From Candidatus Cloacimonadota bacterium (GTDB lineage Bacteria > Cloacimonadota > Cloacimonadia > JGIOTU-2), in NCBI GenBank assembly GCA_021160355.1, contig JAGHCS010000073.1, positions 1 to 6,353 on the forward strand: a stretch of 6,353 bases of DNA, in the 5' to 3' direction. Shown here piece by piece: positions 1 to 6,145 of this stretch. Every line of letters begins with the position of its first letter. The stretch's first letter is position 1. Under the pieces are notes generated by a model that saw only the letters and a list, made by a program, of their open reading frames with translations, was not told the origin of the DNA and did no database searches. A program made the position numbers and the translations under genes.

Positions 1-14
1 AAGAGGAGCTGGAC

Positions 15-132
15 CTAATTTAATTTCTAAACCCCTAATTTCTAATTACAAATAAAATGTCAAAAGTTAAATGTCAAATCAAATTTTTCTTCATAGATTT
101 CATTAGAAATTAGATATTTGTAATTAGTAATT
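15..132. repeat. Cluster of short AT-rich direct and inverted repeats in the intergenic region
   Basis: The first 202 bases contain no gene. TAATTTCTAA occurs at 21-30 and 36-45, and its reverse complement lies at 103-112. The 12-mer at 35-46 is exactly complementary to 102-113. The 17-mer at 37-53 is complementary to 116-132 at 16 of 17 positions, so one left unit could pair with either of two right units. Between the arms, AAATGTCAAA is repeated at 55-64 and 69-78. This looks like degenerate repeat-rich spacer downstream of the minus-strand operon. The arms could form a long-loop hairpin in the operon's 3' transcript, but there is no GC-rich stem with a U-tract, so it is not called a terminator. 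A decayed miniature element is another possibility. The left limit is unknown because the window starts here. Confidence 0.6.
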
Positions 133-202
133 CAAGTTTTACGTGATGCAGACTACTAAAAAATTATTTTTGACTTTTATAATATCTACTTCAAAACTTA
201 AG

Positions 203-1000
203 TTAGTTATTCTCAAATGACGATACTGGTCTCTTTACAACTGATTCAAGTGCTTTTCTGAGGATATTAATATTCACATGTGTATTGATGCAGGGTCCGT
301 TTGGGCGAAGATTGAAAACTCCAAGAGTCATAATCGGATAGGCATCCCGAATTCCCGAAACAAGGTCACGGTAACAGGCAACAGCAATGATAACTTTTGG
401 TCTTTTGTCGATGATGATCCTTCGTGCGAGGGTTCCCCCGGTAGCGATTGATACATCGACTCCATATTCATCACAGATATCGAGAACCTTTCCAATGTCG
501 CAACGCATGCACCTTTTACAGTTTGAGGGATCAACTGTTATTCTAACAGTGCAGGAGGTATCCTGAAGGCAATGAGGTAAAAGTACGAGTGTTTCTTTCG
601 GATCGAATTTTTTTCTAAGAGACCGGATAAATGTGTCATTGACCCGTACGAAGGATTCTCCGATGCGCTCTTCTGGAATGCCGATAAGCGGACCCAAAAA
701 AACACAAACCGGATACATGATCCTGATGAACATGTGAGCAGCAAATTTTGCGATGATGAAATTTCTCTCAAAGATCGCAGTGAAGAGCACAAGTATCGAA
801 CCAATCACAAGAAGTAAGAAAAAAATTCTCAATCCTGTGAGAAGAATAAAAGGGAATGCTTCATTGAATTCATGAAGACGGGGTGAGATGAAATACCAAA
901 GGGCAGTCACTCCTATCATCAAGAGGATGAGACTGATAGTCGAAAGCCAGAGAAAAAGTGCTTTGCCGACGGGCTTAGGGTTGGTCTGTGAATTCTTCAT
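203..1000 (-). CDS. DUF116 family membrane-anchored cysteine-rich protein
   Basis: This 265-residue protein of unknown function is recognised as DUF116 by its pattern. The N-terminal part has two strong hydrophobic segments (about 15-38 and 50-76) and a weaker one near 90-106. A cytosolic domain follows, with LPHCLQ (141-146), a second cysteine at C150, a CxxCxxC cluster (C161, C164, C167), C176, GG..ARR (188-194), VACYRDL (207-213, with C209) and RPNGPC (232-237). The number and spacing of cysteines suggest a metal or Fe-S site; that is inference. The ATG at 998-1000 has a GGGAG Shine-Dalgarno at 1013-1017, 12 nt upstream, which is rather far. The gene starts inside fmt, overlapping it by 26 nt, so it is the last member of the yajC-def-fmt operon. 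Family membership is fairly secure; the function is not known. Confidence 0.85.
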   Translation of the reverse strand: MKNSQTNPKPVGKALFLWLSTISLILLMIGVTALWYFISPRLHEFNEAFPFILLTGLRIFFLLLVIGSILVLFTAIFERNFIIAKFAAHMFIRIMYPVCVFLGPLIGIPEERIGESFVRVNDTFIRSLRKKFDPKETLVLLPHCLQDTSCTVRITVDPSNCKRCMRCDIGKVLDICDEYGVDVSIATGGTLARRIIIDKRPKVIIAVACYRDLVSGIRDAYPIMTLGVFNLRPNGPCINTHVNINILRKALESVVKRPVSSFENN

Positions 1001-1922
1001 TGAGAATTTTTGCTCCCAAACTATATGCGTAGGCAGACATTGCAGATTTTCCTGCTGGTTTTACGGTTTTCACGAGAAGGAGTCTGTAACCTGCAGACAC
1101 GAGAAATCCTTCATCTTTAAGAATCTCTACCACCTTTCCACATGATGAATGCTCCTGAATTGTAGGAACTGCTTCCAGTATCTTGATCTCTTTTCCTCGA
1201 AGATAACTGAACGCACCCGGATGAGGTGCAAGTCCACGAATTTTCCAGTAGATTGTTTTCGCTGAATTTGACCAGTTGATTTTGCATGTTTCACGGGTTA
1301 TTAAATATGAATAAGTAGCGTACCGGTCATTTTGAGGGACTGGTGAGTCCTTTTCCTGCTCAATCAGAGATATCGCTTTCAACAAGTCATATGCACCCTT
1401 CTCGCTTAATTTTTTCAACAAAGAGCCATAGTTATCATTGTATTGAATCATTAATCTGCTCTGCAGGATGATGTCACCCGCATCCATTTTACTGGTCATA
1501 TAGAAAATAGAAGTGCCAGTAACAGTATCTTCATGGAAAAGTGCCCAGGTGATCGGAGAAGGTCCCCGATATTTTGGTAAGAGTGATGGATGAAGATTAA
1601 TGCAGCCGTGTTTGGGGATGCTTAAAATTTTATCTTTCAAAATTTTCCCGAACGCTGCTGTAACGATCAAATCCGGTTTACATTCTTGTATTTTTTCGAG
1701 TGAGGAAGAAGTATTTACTGATTTTGGTTGATATACTTCCAGGTTATGCTCGAGTGCAAGTTCCTTTATCGGGGATTGTGAGAGCTTTTGACCTCGTCCC
1801 TTCTTCCTATCCGGTTGTGTTATAACTAATTGCGGTGTTCGATTGTCTTGAATAAGTTTTTTGAGTGCGGGAACTGCAAATTCCGGAGTTCCCATAAAGA
1901 TTATTCTTTCAATCCGTTTCAC
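975..1922 (-). CDS. fmt: Methionyl-tRNA formyltransferase
   Basis: Fmt transfers a formyl group from 10-formyltetrahydrofolate to Met-tRNAfMet, making the bacterial initiator tRNA in the cytoplasm. The 315-residue length is normal for the family. The N-terminal formyltransferase domain opens with IIFMGTPEFAVPAL (7-20). It carries the catalytic triad expected from the E. coli enzyme: N109 and H111 in INLHPSLLPKYRGPSPI, and D147 in SKMDAGDII. The C-terminal OB-like tRNA-binding domain is marked by INWSNSA (215-221), RGLAPHPGAF (229-238) and VKPAGKSAMSA (287-297). The start is GTG at 1920-1922, overlapping the TGA of def as GTGA. A GGAG at 1933-1936, 10 nt upstream, supports it, and the next in-frame Met (residue 10) would cut into the conserved first strand. 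Translational coupling to def is likely. Confidence 0.97.
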   Translation of the reverse strand: MKRIERIIFMGTPEFAVPALKKLIQDNRTPQLVITQPDRKKGRGQKLSQSPIKELALEHNLEVYQPKSVNTSSSLEKIQECKPDLIVTAAFGKILKDKILSIPKHGCINLHPSLLPKYRGPSPITWALFHEDTVTGTSIFYMTSKMDAGDIILQSRLMIQYNDNYGSLLKKLSEKGAYDLLKAISLIEQEKDSPVPQNDRYATYSYLITRETCKINWSNSAKTIYWKIRGLAPHPGAFSYLRGKEIKILEAVPTIQEHSSCGKVVEILKDEGFLVSAGYRLLLVKTVKPAGKSAMSAYAYSLGAKILNEEFTDQP

Positions 1923-2449
1923 CCAACATTAACTCCGTTTTTGGTTGTTGATGCCATAATTTTGAGTTTTCCATGTAGCAGTCTTCTTCTGATAGGAGAA
2001 ATTTTATCTATAAAAAGAATACCATCCAGATGATCATTTTCATGCTGTACAGCTCTTGCAAAAAGTTCTTTGCCTGAATATTTCTTCCACGCACCGGAAA
2101 GGTCTTGAGCACGGAGTTTTACAGATTGTGCTCGTTTAACCTTCTCATATATTTCAGGGATACTTAAACAACCTTCAGGCACGAACTGATCTCCTTCAAA
2201 TTCCAATAATTCCGGATTAATAAATATCATTGGATAGCGCTTTTCCGCATCTTCGATCCAGATAGGATTTATTATAAAAATGCGGTATGAATGCCCGATC
2301 TGTGGTGCAGCCAGAGCAAATTCTTCGTTCGCACCAAGCGTATCTATCAAATCTTGAACGACTTGTGCGGCTTTCGGATCTTCAGGGGAGATCGGTTCTG
2401 CTGTTTTTCGCAGAACCTCATCCCCGAATAAACGTATTTTTTGTATCAT
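1919..2449 (-). CDS. def: Peptide deformylase
   Basis: Def removes the formyl group from the N-terminal methionine of nascent proteins at the ribosome, reversing in protein what Fmt adds to tRNA. The 176-residue protein has motif II EGCLSIP (92-98, metal ligand C94) and motif III QHENDHLDG (135-143, metal ligands H136 and H140, catalytic E137). Motif I is EFALAAPQIG (43-52): the catalytic Q50 is present, but the two glycines of the usual GxGLAAPQ are Glu43 and Ala45. All catalytic and metal-binding residues are in place, so it should be active. The ATG at 2447-2449 shares one base with the TAA of yajC (TAATG). No Shine-Dalgarno is visible just upstream, so translation probably depends on ribosomes terminating on yajC. 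The reading frame ends in a 4-nt overlap with fmt. Confidence 0.97.
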   Translation of the reverse strand: MIQKIRLFGDEVLRKTAEPISPEDPKAAQVVQDLIDTLGANEEFALAAPQIGHSYRIFIINPIWIEDAEKRYPMIFINPELLEFEGDQFVPEGCLSIPEIYEKVKRAQSVKLRAQDLSGAWKKYSGKELFARAVQHENDHLDGILFIDKISPIRRRLLHGKLKIMASTTKNGVNVG

Positions 2450-2775
2450 TATTGATTAGTAACTTTTGTTGCGATTGCACTCTTTGTTACTTCTATTTTA
2501 ACGTTGTCATCAACTTTGAGTACAACAACATCTCCTTTGATGCTGTAGATCGTGCCGATTATTCCACCGCTCGTAATGACTTTTTCATTTTTCTGCAGAT
2601 CATCACGCATCTTAACCATATCTTTTTGCTTTTTTTGCTGAGGACGAATGAGCAGGAAGTAAAGTATGACAAACATGATAATAATAGGAAGGAATCCCAT
2701 TATTCCACCACCTTGAGCAGTCTGCTGAGCTGCTCCCTCAGTGGCTTCCTGAGCATATAATAAAGATGTGAACAT
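2449..2775 (-). CDS. yajC: Sec translocon accessory protein YajC
   Basis: YajC is a small inner-membrane partner of SecDF in the Sec export machinery. The 108-residue protein shows the family layout. A short Ala/Gln/Gly-rich N-terminus is followed by one transmembrane helix (about 27-43, GFLPIIIMFVILYFLLI) and then the signature RPQQKKQK (44-51). Next come KNEKVITSGGIIGTIYSIKG (62-81) and the VKIEVTKSAIA segment (92-102) of the small soluble domain. The start is well supported: ATG at 2773-2775 with AGGAG at 2781-2785, five bases upstream. This is the only strong Shine-Dalgarno with ideal spacing in the operon, in keeping with its being the first gene. The stop overlaps the start of def by one base. 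Confidence 0.95.
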   Translation of the reverse strand: MFTSLLYAQEATEGAAQQTAQGGGIMGFLPIIIMFVILYFLLIRPQQKKQKDMVKMRDDLQKNEKVITSGGIIGTIYSIKGDVVVLKVDDNVKIEVTKSAIATKVTNQ

Positions 2776-2816
2776 ATGTTCTCCTTTGATTATGATTTCT
2801 TGTTTATTTATTGGTT

Positions 2817-2846
2817 AGAATCTTGAAAATGCCTTGAAGCTGTCAA
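2817..2846 (-). promoter_or_regulatory. Candidate promoter of the yajC-def-fmt-DUF116 operon
   Basis: On the minus strand, a perfect TTGACA lies at 2841-2846, overlapping the stop codon of the upstream 426-residue gene. The best -10 at normal distance is GATTCT (2817-2822, 18-nt spacer), which matches the TATAAT consensus poorly. This would give a leader of roughly 35 nt before yajC. No clear terminator separates the upstream gene, so read-through from it is also possible. Confidence 0.3.
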
Positions 2847-4123
2847 ACAATATCAGAATTTTTAAATAATGGGAGTTTCTCCATTATTGACATGATTTCG
2901 CGATTCTTTTTTTGAATTTTTATAAGGGCAACGATCTCATTTGCACGGGATTTTTTATTCCAGTAATTTTTTAGATTTTCTTCTGAAGTTTTTGGTATGA
3001 ATCGCTGGCAATCTCCCAGAACTTTTGATTCAGCTTTATAAAACTTACTTAACCGCTTCAGGTGTTCTTTTGATTCCTCAAAAATTCGAATAATATCAGC
3101 AAATAATTCGGACGCAAGCTGGCAATTATAGCTATATCTGTCGAAAAGCTGGCAGTTCATCTTGCAGATGAGGTCGTATTCATGATCAGAGAGTTTATCG
3201 AAGAAATCATGATTATCCAGTGCTTCCTGCCATTTCTGGAGTGCCATATTTCCGAGATAATATCCATTTGCTTCGTCAGCGTTCAGGAGCTCTTCAGCCA
3301 CGTGTAAGGCAGCAATTATCTGTTCAGTCAGATTATTTATGTCACCTGATTCGCAAGGCAAAGAGGGTGCTTCTTTAAATATTATTACTTTGGAAGGAAT
3401 GTTCGGAGCAATGGAATAGTCCAGTGTTTTGTCGCTGAAACTTCTGCAGAAAAGTTCTTTACCATTATTTTGATAACCAGTGATAATACCCCATTCATCT
3501 TTTCCGTACAGGTTTCGCGCAAGAACAGGAATGTTGGCATCAATGCTTTTAAAAATAGTCTTTTTTATTACTTTTTCTGTTTTATTTTTATGGATTTCCC
3601 ATTTGAGACCAAGGTTATTGAACAGGAACGATGCGCAATCGTATCCCTCTGTAGGATCAAAGATATCTAGAGAAAAATCTTTTCGAAATTGCAATCTGAA
3701 TGGATAGCCGGAAAGGCAGAGTAGTACGTGATAGTCTATATCGATCTCGTAATGATTAAAAATTTCCTTAACTGAGGTAAAAAAAGTATTCTCCAGTCCT
3801 GTTTTCTTTTCCATGCGCTTGATGCTGTCAATGCGTACTGCATCCTTTTTTATTAACGGGCTTTTCTCAACCTCGGCAAGGTACACACCCAGTTCTCCGG
3901 GCCATATCTGGAAGTATTCGTCATTATCATTACGCTTGATTCTTATTATGATGTTCGTAATCCCCTGATAGCGAAGCTTGAGTTCTGTAAGCTGTTCTTT
4001 GCTTTCTATGAGCTCCCCATTATACTCAATAAGCCAGTCCCCTACCTCGACACCACTTTCGAGGAGTTGGCTGTTTTCATAGAAACCAATAATTTGCAAA
4101 CCTTCGAGTTTTTGATTTATCAT
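2843..4123 (-). CDS. PDZ-domain protein with inactive C39/BtrH-like papain fold and helical C-terminal domain; function unknown
   Basis: I do not recognise a named gene for this 426-residue protein. Residues 1-65 look like a PDZ domain (GLQIIGFYENSQLLESG, then VGDWLIEYNG at 27-36). After a linker, about 110-250 resembles the papain-like C39/BtrH-N group: ENTFFTSVKEIF (111-122), GYPFRLQF (139-146), GYDCASFLFNNLG (160-172), IPVLARNL (198-205), WGIITGY (211-217) and LFCRSF (224-229). Glu210 sits where active C39 peptidases have the histidine of HxVVVxGY, and no cysteine occupies the usual nucleophile position, so peptidase activity is unlikely. About 262-415 is mostly helical and charged, with ANGYYLGNMALQKWQEAL at 285-302. 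No signal peptide or membrane helix is seen, so it is probably cytosolic. There is no Shine-Dalgarno before the ATG at 4121-4123, but the PDZ fold starts right after it, which supports this start. The domain assignment is by pattern memory and needs a profile search. Confidence 0.7.
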   Translation of the reverse strand: MINQKLEGLQIIGFYENSQLLESGVEVGDWLIEYNGELIESKEQLTELKLRYQGITNIIIRIKRNDNDEYFQIWPGELGVYLAEVEKSPLIKKDAVRIDSIKRMEKKTGLENTFFTSVKEIFNHYEIDIDYHVLLCLSGYPFRLQFRKDFSLDIFDPTEGYDCASFLFNNLGLKWEIHKNKTEKVIKKTIFKSIDANIPVLARNLYGKDEWGIITGYQNNGKELFCRSFSDKTLDYSIAPNIPSKVIIFKEAPSLPCESGDINNLTEQIIAALHVAEELLNADEANGYYLGNMALQKWQEALDNHDFFDKLSDHEYDLICKMNCQLFDRYSYNCQLASELFADIIRIFEESKEHLKRLSKFYKAESKVLGDCQRFIPKTSEENLKNYWNKKSRANEIVALIKIQKKNREIMSIMEKLPLFKNSDIV

Positions 4124-4137
4124 ATTACGTGATTAAA

Positions 4138-4166
4138 ATAAATGACATAATTTATAATTCTGTCAA
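4138..4166 (-). promoter_or_regulatory. Candidate promoter of the 426-residue PDZ protein gene
   Basis: On the minus strand, a perfect TTGACA lies at 4161-4166, and at 17-nt spacing there is ATTTAT (4138-4143), a weak -10. A start of transcription about 7 nt further on would leave a leader of only 8 or so bases before the ATG. That would fit the absence of a Shine-Dalgarno there and suggests a near-leaderless message. This is inference from spacing. Confidence 0.3.
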
Positions 4167-4212
4167 GAAACCTAATAAATTTTATGTATAAAGGAAGTTA
4201 ATAACTTTTTTA

Positions 4213-4242
4213 TTGACATGAATTATTTCATGAGCAACTAAA
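4213..4242 (+). promoter_or_regulatory. Candidate transketolase promoter with overlapping dyad operator
   Basis: A perfect TTGACA -35 lies at 4213-4218. The best -10 at 18-nt spacing is ACTAAA (4237-4242), which is weak. A perfect inverted repeat, CATGAA-TTAT-TTCATG, occupies 4217-4232, running from the last two bases of the -35 through most of the spacer. A dimeric regulator bound there would block RNA polymerase, so the pair reads as a possible repressor-controlled promoter. The sequence shows the dyad directly; the regulatory role is inferred. Confidence 0.35.
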
Positions 4243-4312
4243 AATTCCTGCATATCTTATCAGAGAATGATGCTCAAAGTGTGATAAAATAAGAAGGTTT
4301 TTCAAGGAAATT

Positions 4313-5149
4313 ATGGAAAAAATTACTGAAATTGCTCTGTTAAAAAAGAAGGCGGAAGAAATCCGCTACGATATTGTCGGTATGATCGCTGAAGCCGGCT
4401 CCGGTCATCCCGGAGGTTCGCTTTCAGGTGCTGATATCGGAACGATTCTTTTTTTTAATGAAATGAATTTTAATCCCGATAAACCGGATTGGGATGACAG
4501 AGATCGATTTATCTTGTCAAAAGGACATGCTGCTCCACTTTTGTATGCGCTGCTTGCCAATGCCGGTTATTTTGAAAGAAGCGAACTGAAATCACTCAGA
4601 AAATATAAATCACGACTGCAGGGACATCCTGCATCGTATATGCTTCCCGGCGTAGAAGTCTCAACCGGTTCTTTAGGTCAAGGGCTTTCCATTTCGTGTG
4701 GAATTGCACTTGCTGGAAAATTAAATAATAAAGATTTTCGAGTGTATACATTACTTGGCGACGGTGAGCTCGATGAAGGACAGGTGTGGGAAGCTGCAAT
4801 GTTTGCATCTCATAAAAAGCTCGATAACCTTTGTGCAATTGTGGACAGAAACCGCTTGCAGATAGACGGCGACACAGAAAAAGTCATGGTACTCGAGCCC
4901 TTACAAGCAAAATGGGATGCGTTCGGTTGGCATATAATTTTAATCGATGGTCATAATATTTCTGAGATATTGAGTGCTTTCAAAGAATTCCACACCGTGA
5001 AAGATAAACCGACTGTAATCCTTGCAAGGACAGTTAAAGGTAAAGGTGTGTCGTTTATGGAAAACAAAGCCGGCTGGCATGGCAAAGCACCGAATAAAGA
5101 TGAGTTGAAACTGGCATTGAAAGAGATAAAGGCAAGGATGGACGCATGA
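4313..5149 (+). CDS. Transketolase, N-terminal (thiamine diphosphate-binding) subunit
   Basis: This is the first half of a split transketolase, which moves two-carbon ketol units between sugar phosphates in the non-oxidative pentose phosphate pathway in the cytosol. At 278 residues it has the usual size of the separate N-terminal subunit. Motifs in order are GSGHPGGSLS (29-38), LSKGHAAPLLYALL (68-81), TGSLGQGLSISCG (118-130) and the thiamine diphosphate/Mg motif GDGELDEGQVWEAAMFA (149-165) continuing to DRN (178-180), then KGKGVSFME (242-250) and GWHGKAPN (254-261). The ATG is preceded by AAGGA (4304-4308) only four bases away. It overlaps the C-terminal subunit gene by ATGA, so the two are co-translated and presumably form an alpha2beta2 enzyme. 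Substrate choice within the family cannot be read from sequence alone. Confidence 0.93.
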   Translation: MEKITEIALLKKKAEEIRYDIVGMIAEAGSGHPGGSLSGADIGTILFFNEMNFNPDKPDWDDRDRFILSKGHAAPLLYALLANAGYFERSELKSLRKYKSRLQGHPASYMLPGVEVSTGSLGQGLSISCGIALAGKLNNKDFRVYTLLGDGELDEGQVWEAAMFASHKKLDNLCAIVDRNRLQIDGDTEKVMVLEPLQAKWDAFGWHIILIDGHNISEILSAFKEFHTVKDKPTVILARTVKGKGVSFMENKAGWHGKAPNKDELKLALKEIKARMDA

Positions 5150-6087
5150 AAACACAAGATATAAGACCGATAAGAGACGGATACGGAAATGCTTTACTTA
5201 AACTTGGTGAAATAAATCCGAATGTGCTTGTGCTCGATGCCGATCTTTCGACTTCAACACGAACGAACTGGTTTGCTGAGAAATTTCCCAAACGTTTCAT
5301 CGATGTGGGCATTGCAGAGCAAAACATGGTAGATATTGCTGCGGGTTTGAGCTTAGAAGGCAAGATACCTTTTGTAACGACATACGGCGTGTTTGTGTGC
5401 GGACGTGCCTTTGACCAGTTGCGAAATACAGTATGCTATTCCCAGCTTAATGTAAAAGTAGTCGGTTCGCATGGCGGTATTTCTGTGGGAGCTGACGGCG
5501 GCAGCCACCAGGCGATCGAGGATATTGCTTTGATGAGAATACTTCCCCATATGACTGTGGTTGTACCTTGTGACCATTTCCAGGCATACAAAGCGACTAT
5601 GAAAATTGCAGAATTAAAAGGTCCAGCATACTTGAGACTTGCAAGAGAAGCAACCGAAGCTATTACTGATGAAAACTCAAATTTTGAGATTGGGAAAGCA
5701 CAGATAATTACCGAGGGTGATGATTGTGCGATCTTCTTTGCCGGCACGATTGGTGCTGAAGTAATGAAAGCGTTTGAATTGTTGCATGATAAGAATATTT
5801 TTCCAACTATTATAAACATGCACACGATCAAGCCAATAGATAAAGAATGTATTATAAAATATGCCAAAAAATTTGGGAAGTTGATGACTGTTGAAGAGCA
5901 TTTGCAGGCAGGCGGATTGGGCTCTGCCATTGCGGAGGTGCTTGTTGAGGAGTATCCGGCAAAAGTCAAAATGCTGGCTATTTATGATAGATTTGGTGAG
6001 TCCGGGCAGCCAGATGTGCTTCTCGATGCGTTTGGGCTTTCAGCGGAGAAGATTTGTGTACAGGTCGAGGATTATATTAAGGAATAA
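5146..6087 (+). CDS. Transketolase, C-terminal (pyrimidine-binding) subunit
   Basis: This is the second half of the split transketolase, 313 residues, carrying the Pyr domain and the C-terminal transketolase domain. The sequence shows RDGYGNALLKLGE (10-22), DADLSTST (31-38), FIDVGIAEQNMVDIAAGLSL (51-70) with the catalytic glutamate E58 that activates thiamine diphosphate, FVTTYGVFVCGRAFDQLR (76-93), VGADGGSHQAIEDIALMR (114-131) with H121, YLRLAREAT (162-170) and, in the C-terminal domain, TVEEHLQAGGLGSAI (248-262) and RFGESGQPDVLL (282-293). The ATG at 5146-5148 overlaps the upstream TGA and has AAGGA at 5134-5138, seven bases upstream. DXS-like deoxyxylulose synthase shares this fold, but the separate-subunit layout and short length favour transketolase. 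Confidence 0.93.
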   Translation: MKTQDIRPIRDGYGNALLKLGEINPNVLVLDADLSTSTRTNWFAEKFPKRFIDVGIAEQNMVDIAAGLSLEGKIPFVTTYGVFVCGRAFDQLRNTVCYSQLNVKVVGSHGGISVGADGGSHQAIEDIALMRILPHMTVVVPCDHFQAYKATMKIAELKGPAYLRLAREATEAITDENSNFEIGKAQIITEGDDCAIFFAGTIGAEVMKAFELLHDKNIFPTIINMHTIKPIDKECIIKYAKKFGKLMTVEEHLQAGGLGSAIAEVLVEEYPAKVKMLAIYDRFGESGQPDVLLDAFGLSAEKICVQVEDYIKE

Positions 6088-6145
6088 TTATCTATCCTGG
6101 ACCTCATAATCACGATTTACCGGGAGGATGGGGTTCAATGAGAAA

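Noticed and set aside
195..204. AACTTAAGTT palindrome at the DUF116 stop codon as a terminator
   Set aside because: The stem would be very short, AT-only apart from one C/G pair, and without a loop, so it cannot be a convincing terminator.
888..1145. Plus-strand open frame of 85 codons over the fmt/DUF116 overlap
   Set aside because: It is antisense to conserved coding sequence of both genes, with no ribosome binding site or family match seen.
2287..2760. Plus-strand open frame of 157 codons across def and yajC
   Set aside because: It is antisense to two well-supported genes and crosses their junction, and the translation is low-complexity and hydrophobic without any motif.
4218..4241. Seven-codon open frame (MNYFMSN) upstream of transketolase, a possible leader peptide
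   Set aside because: There is no Shine-Dalgarno, it lies within the candidate promoter, and nothing resembles an attenuator after it.
5436..5969. Minus-strand open frame of 177 codons opposite the transketolase C-terminal gene
   Set aside because: It lies wholly antisense to a strongly conserved gene and its translation shows no recognisable domain, so it is a shadow frame.
6094..6129. Possible terminator hairpin between the convergent transketolase and oxidoreductase genes (ATCCTGG with CC..AGGAT)
   Set aside because: Only five contiguous pairs form before a bulge, the loop is long, and no T-tract follows on either strand.
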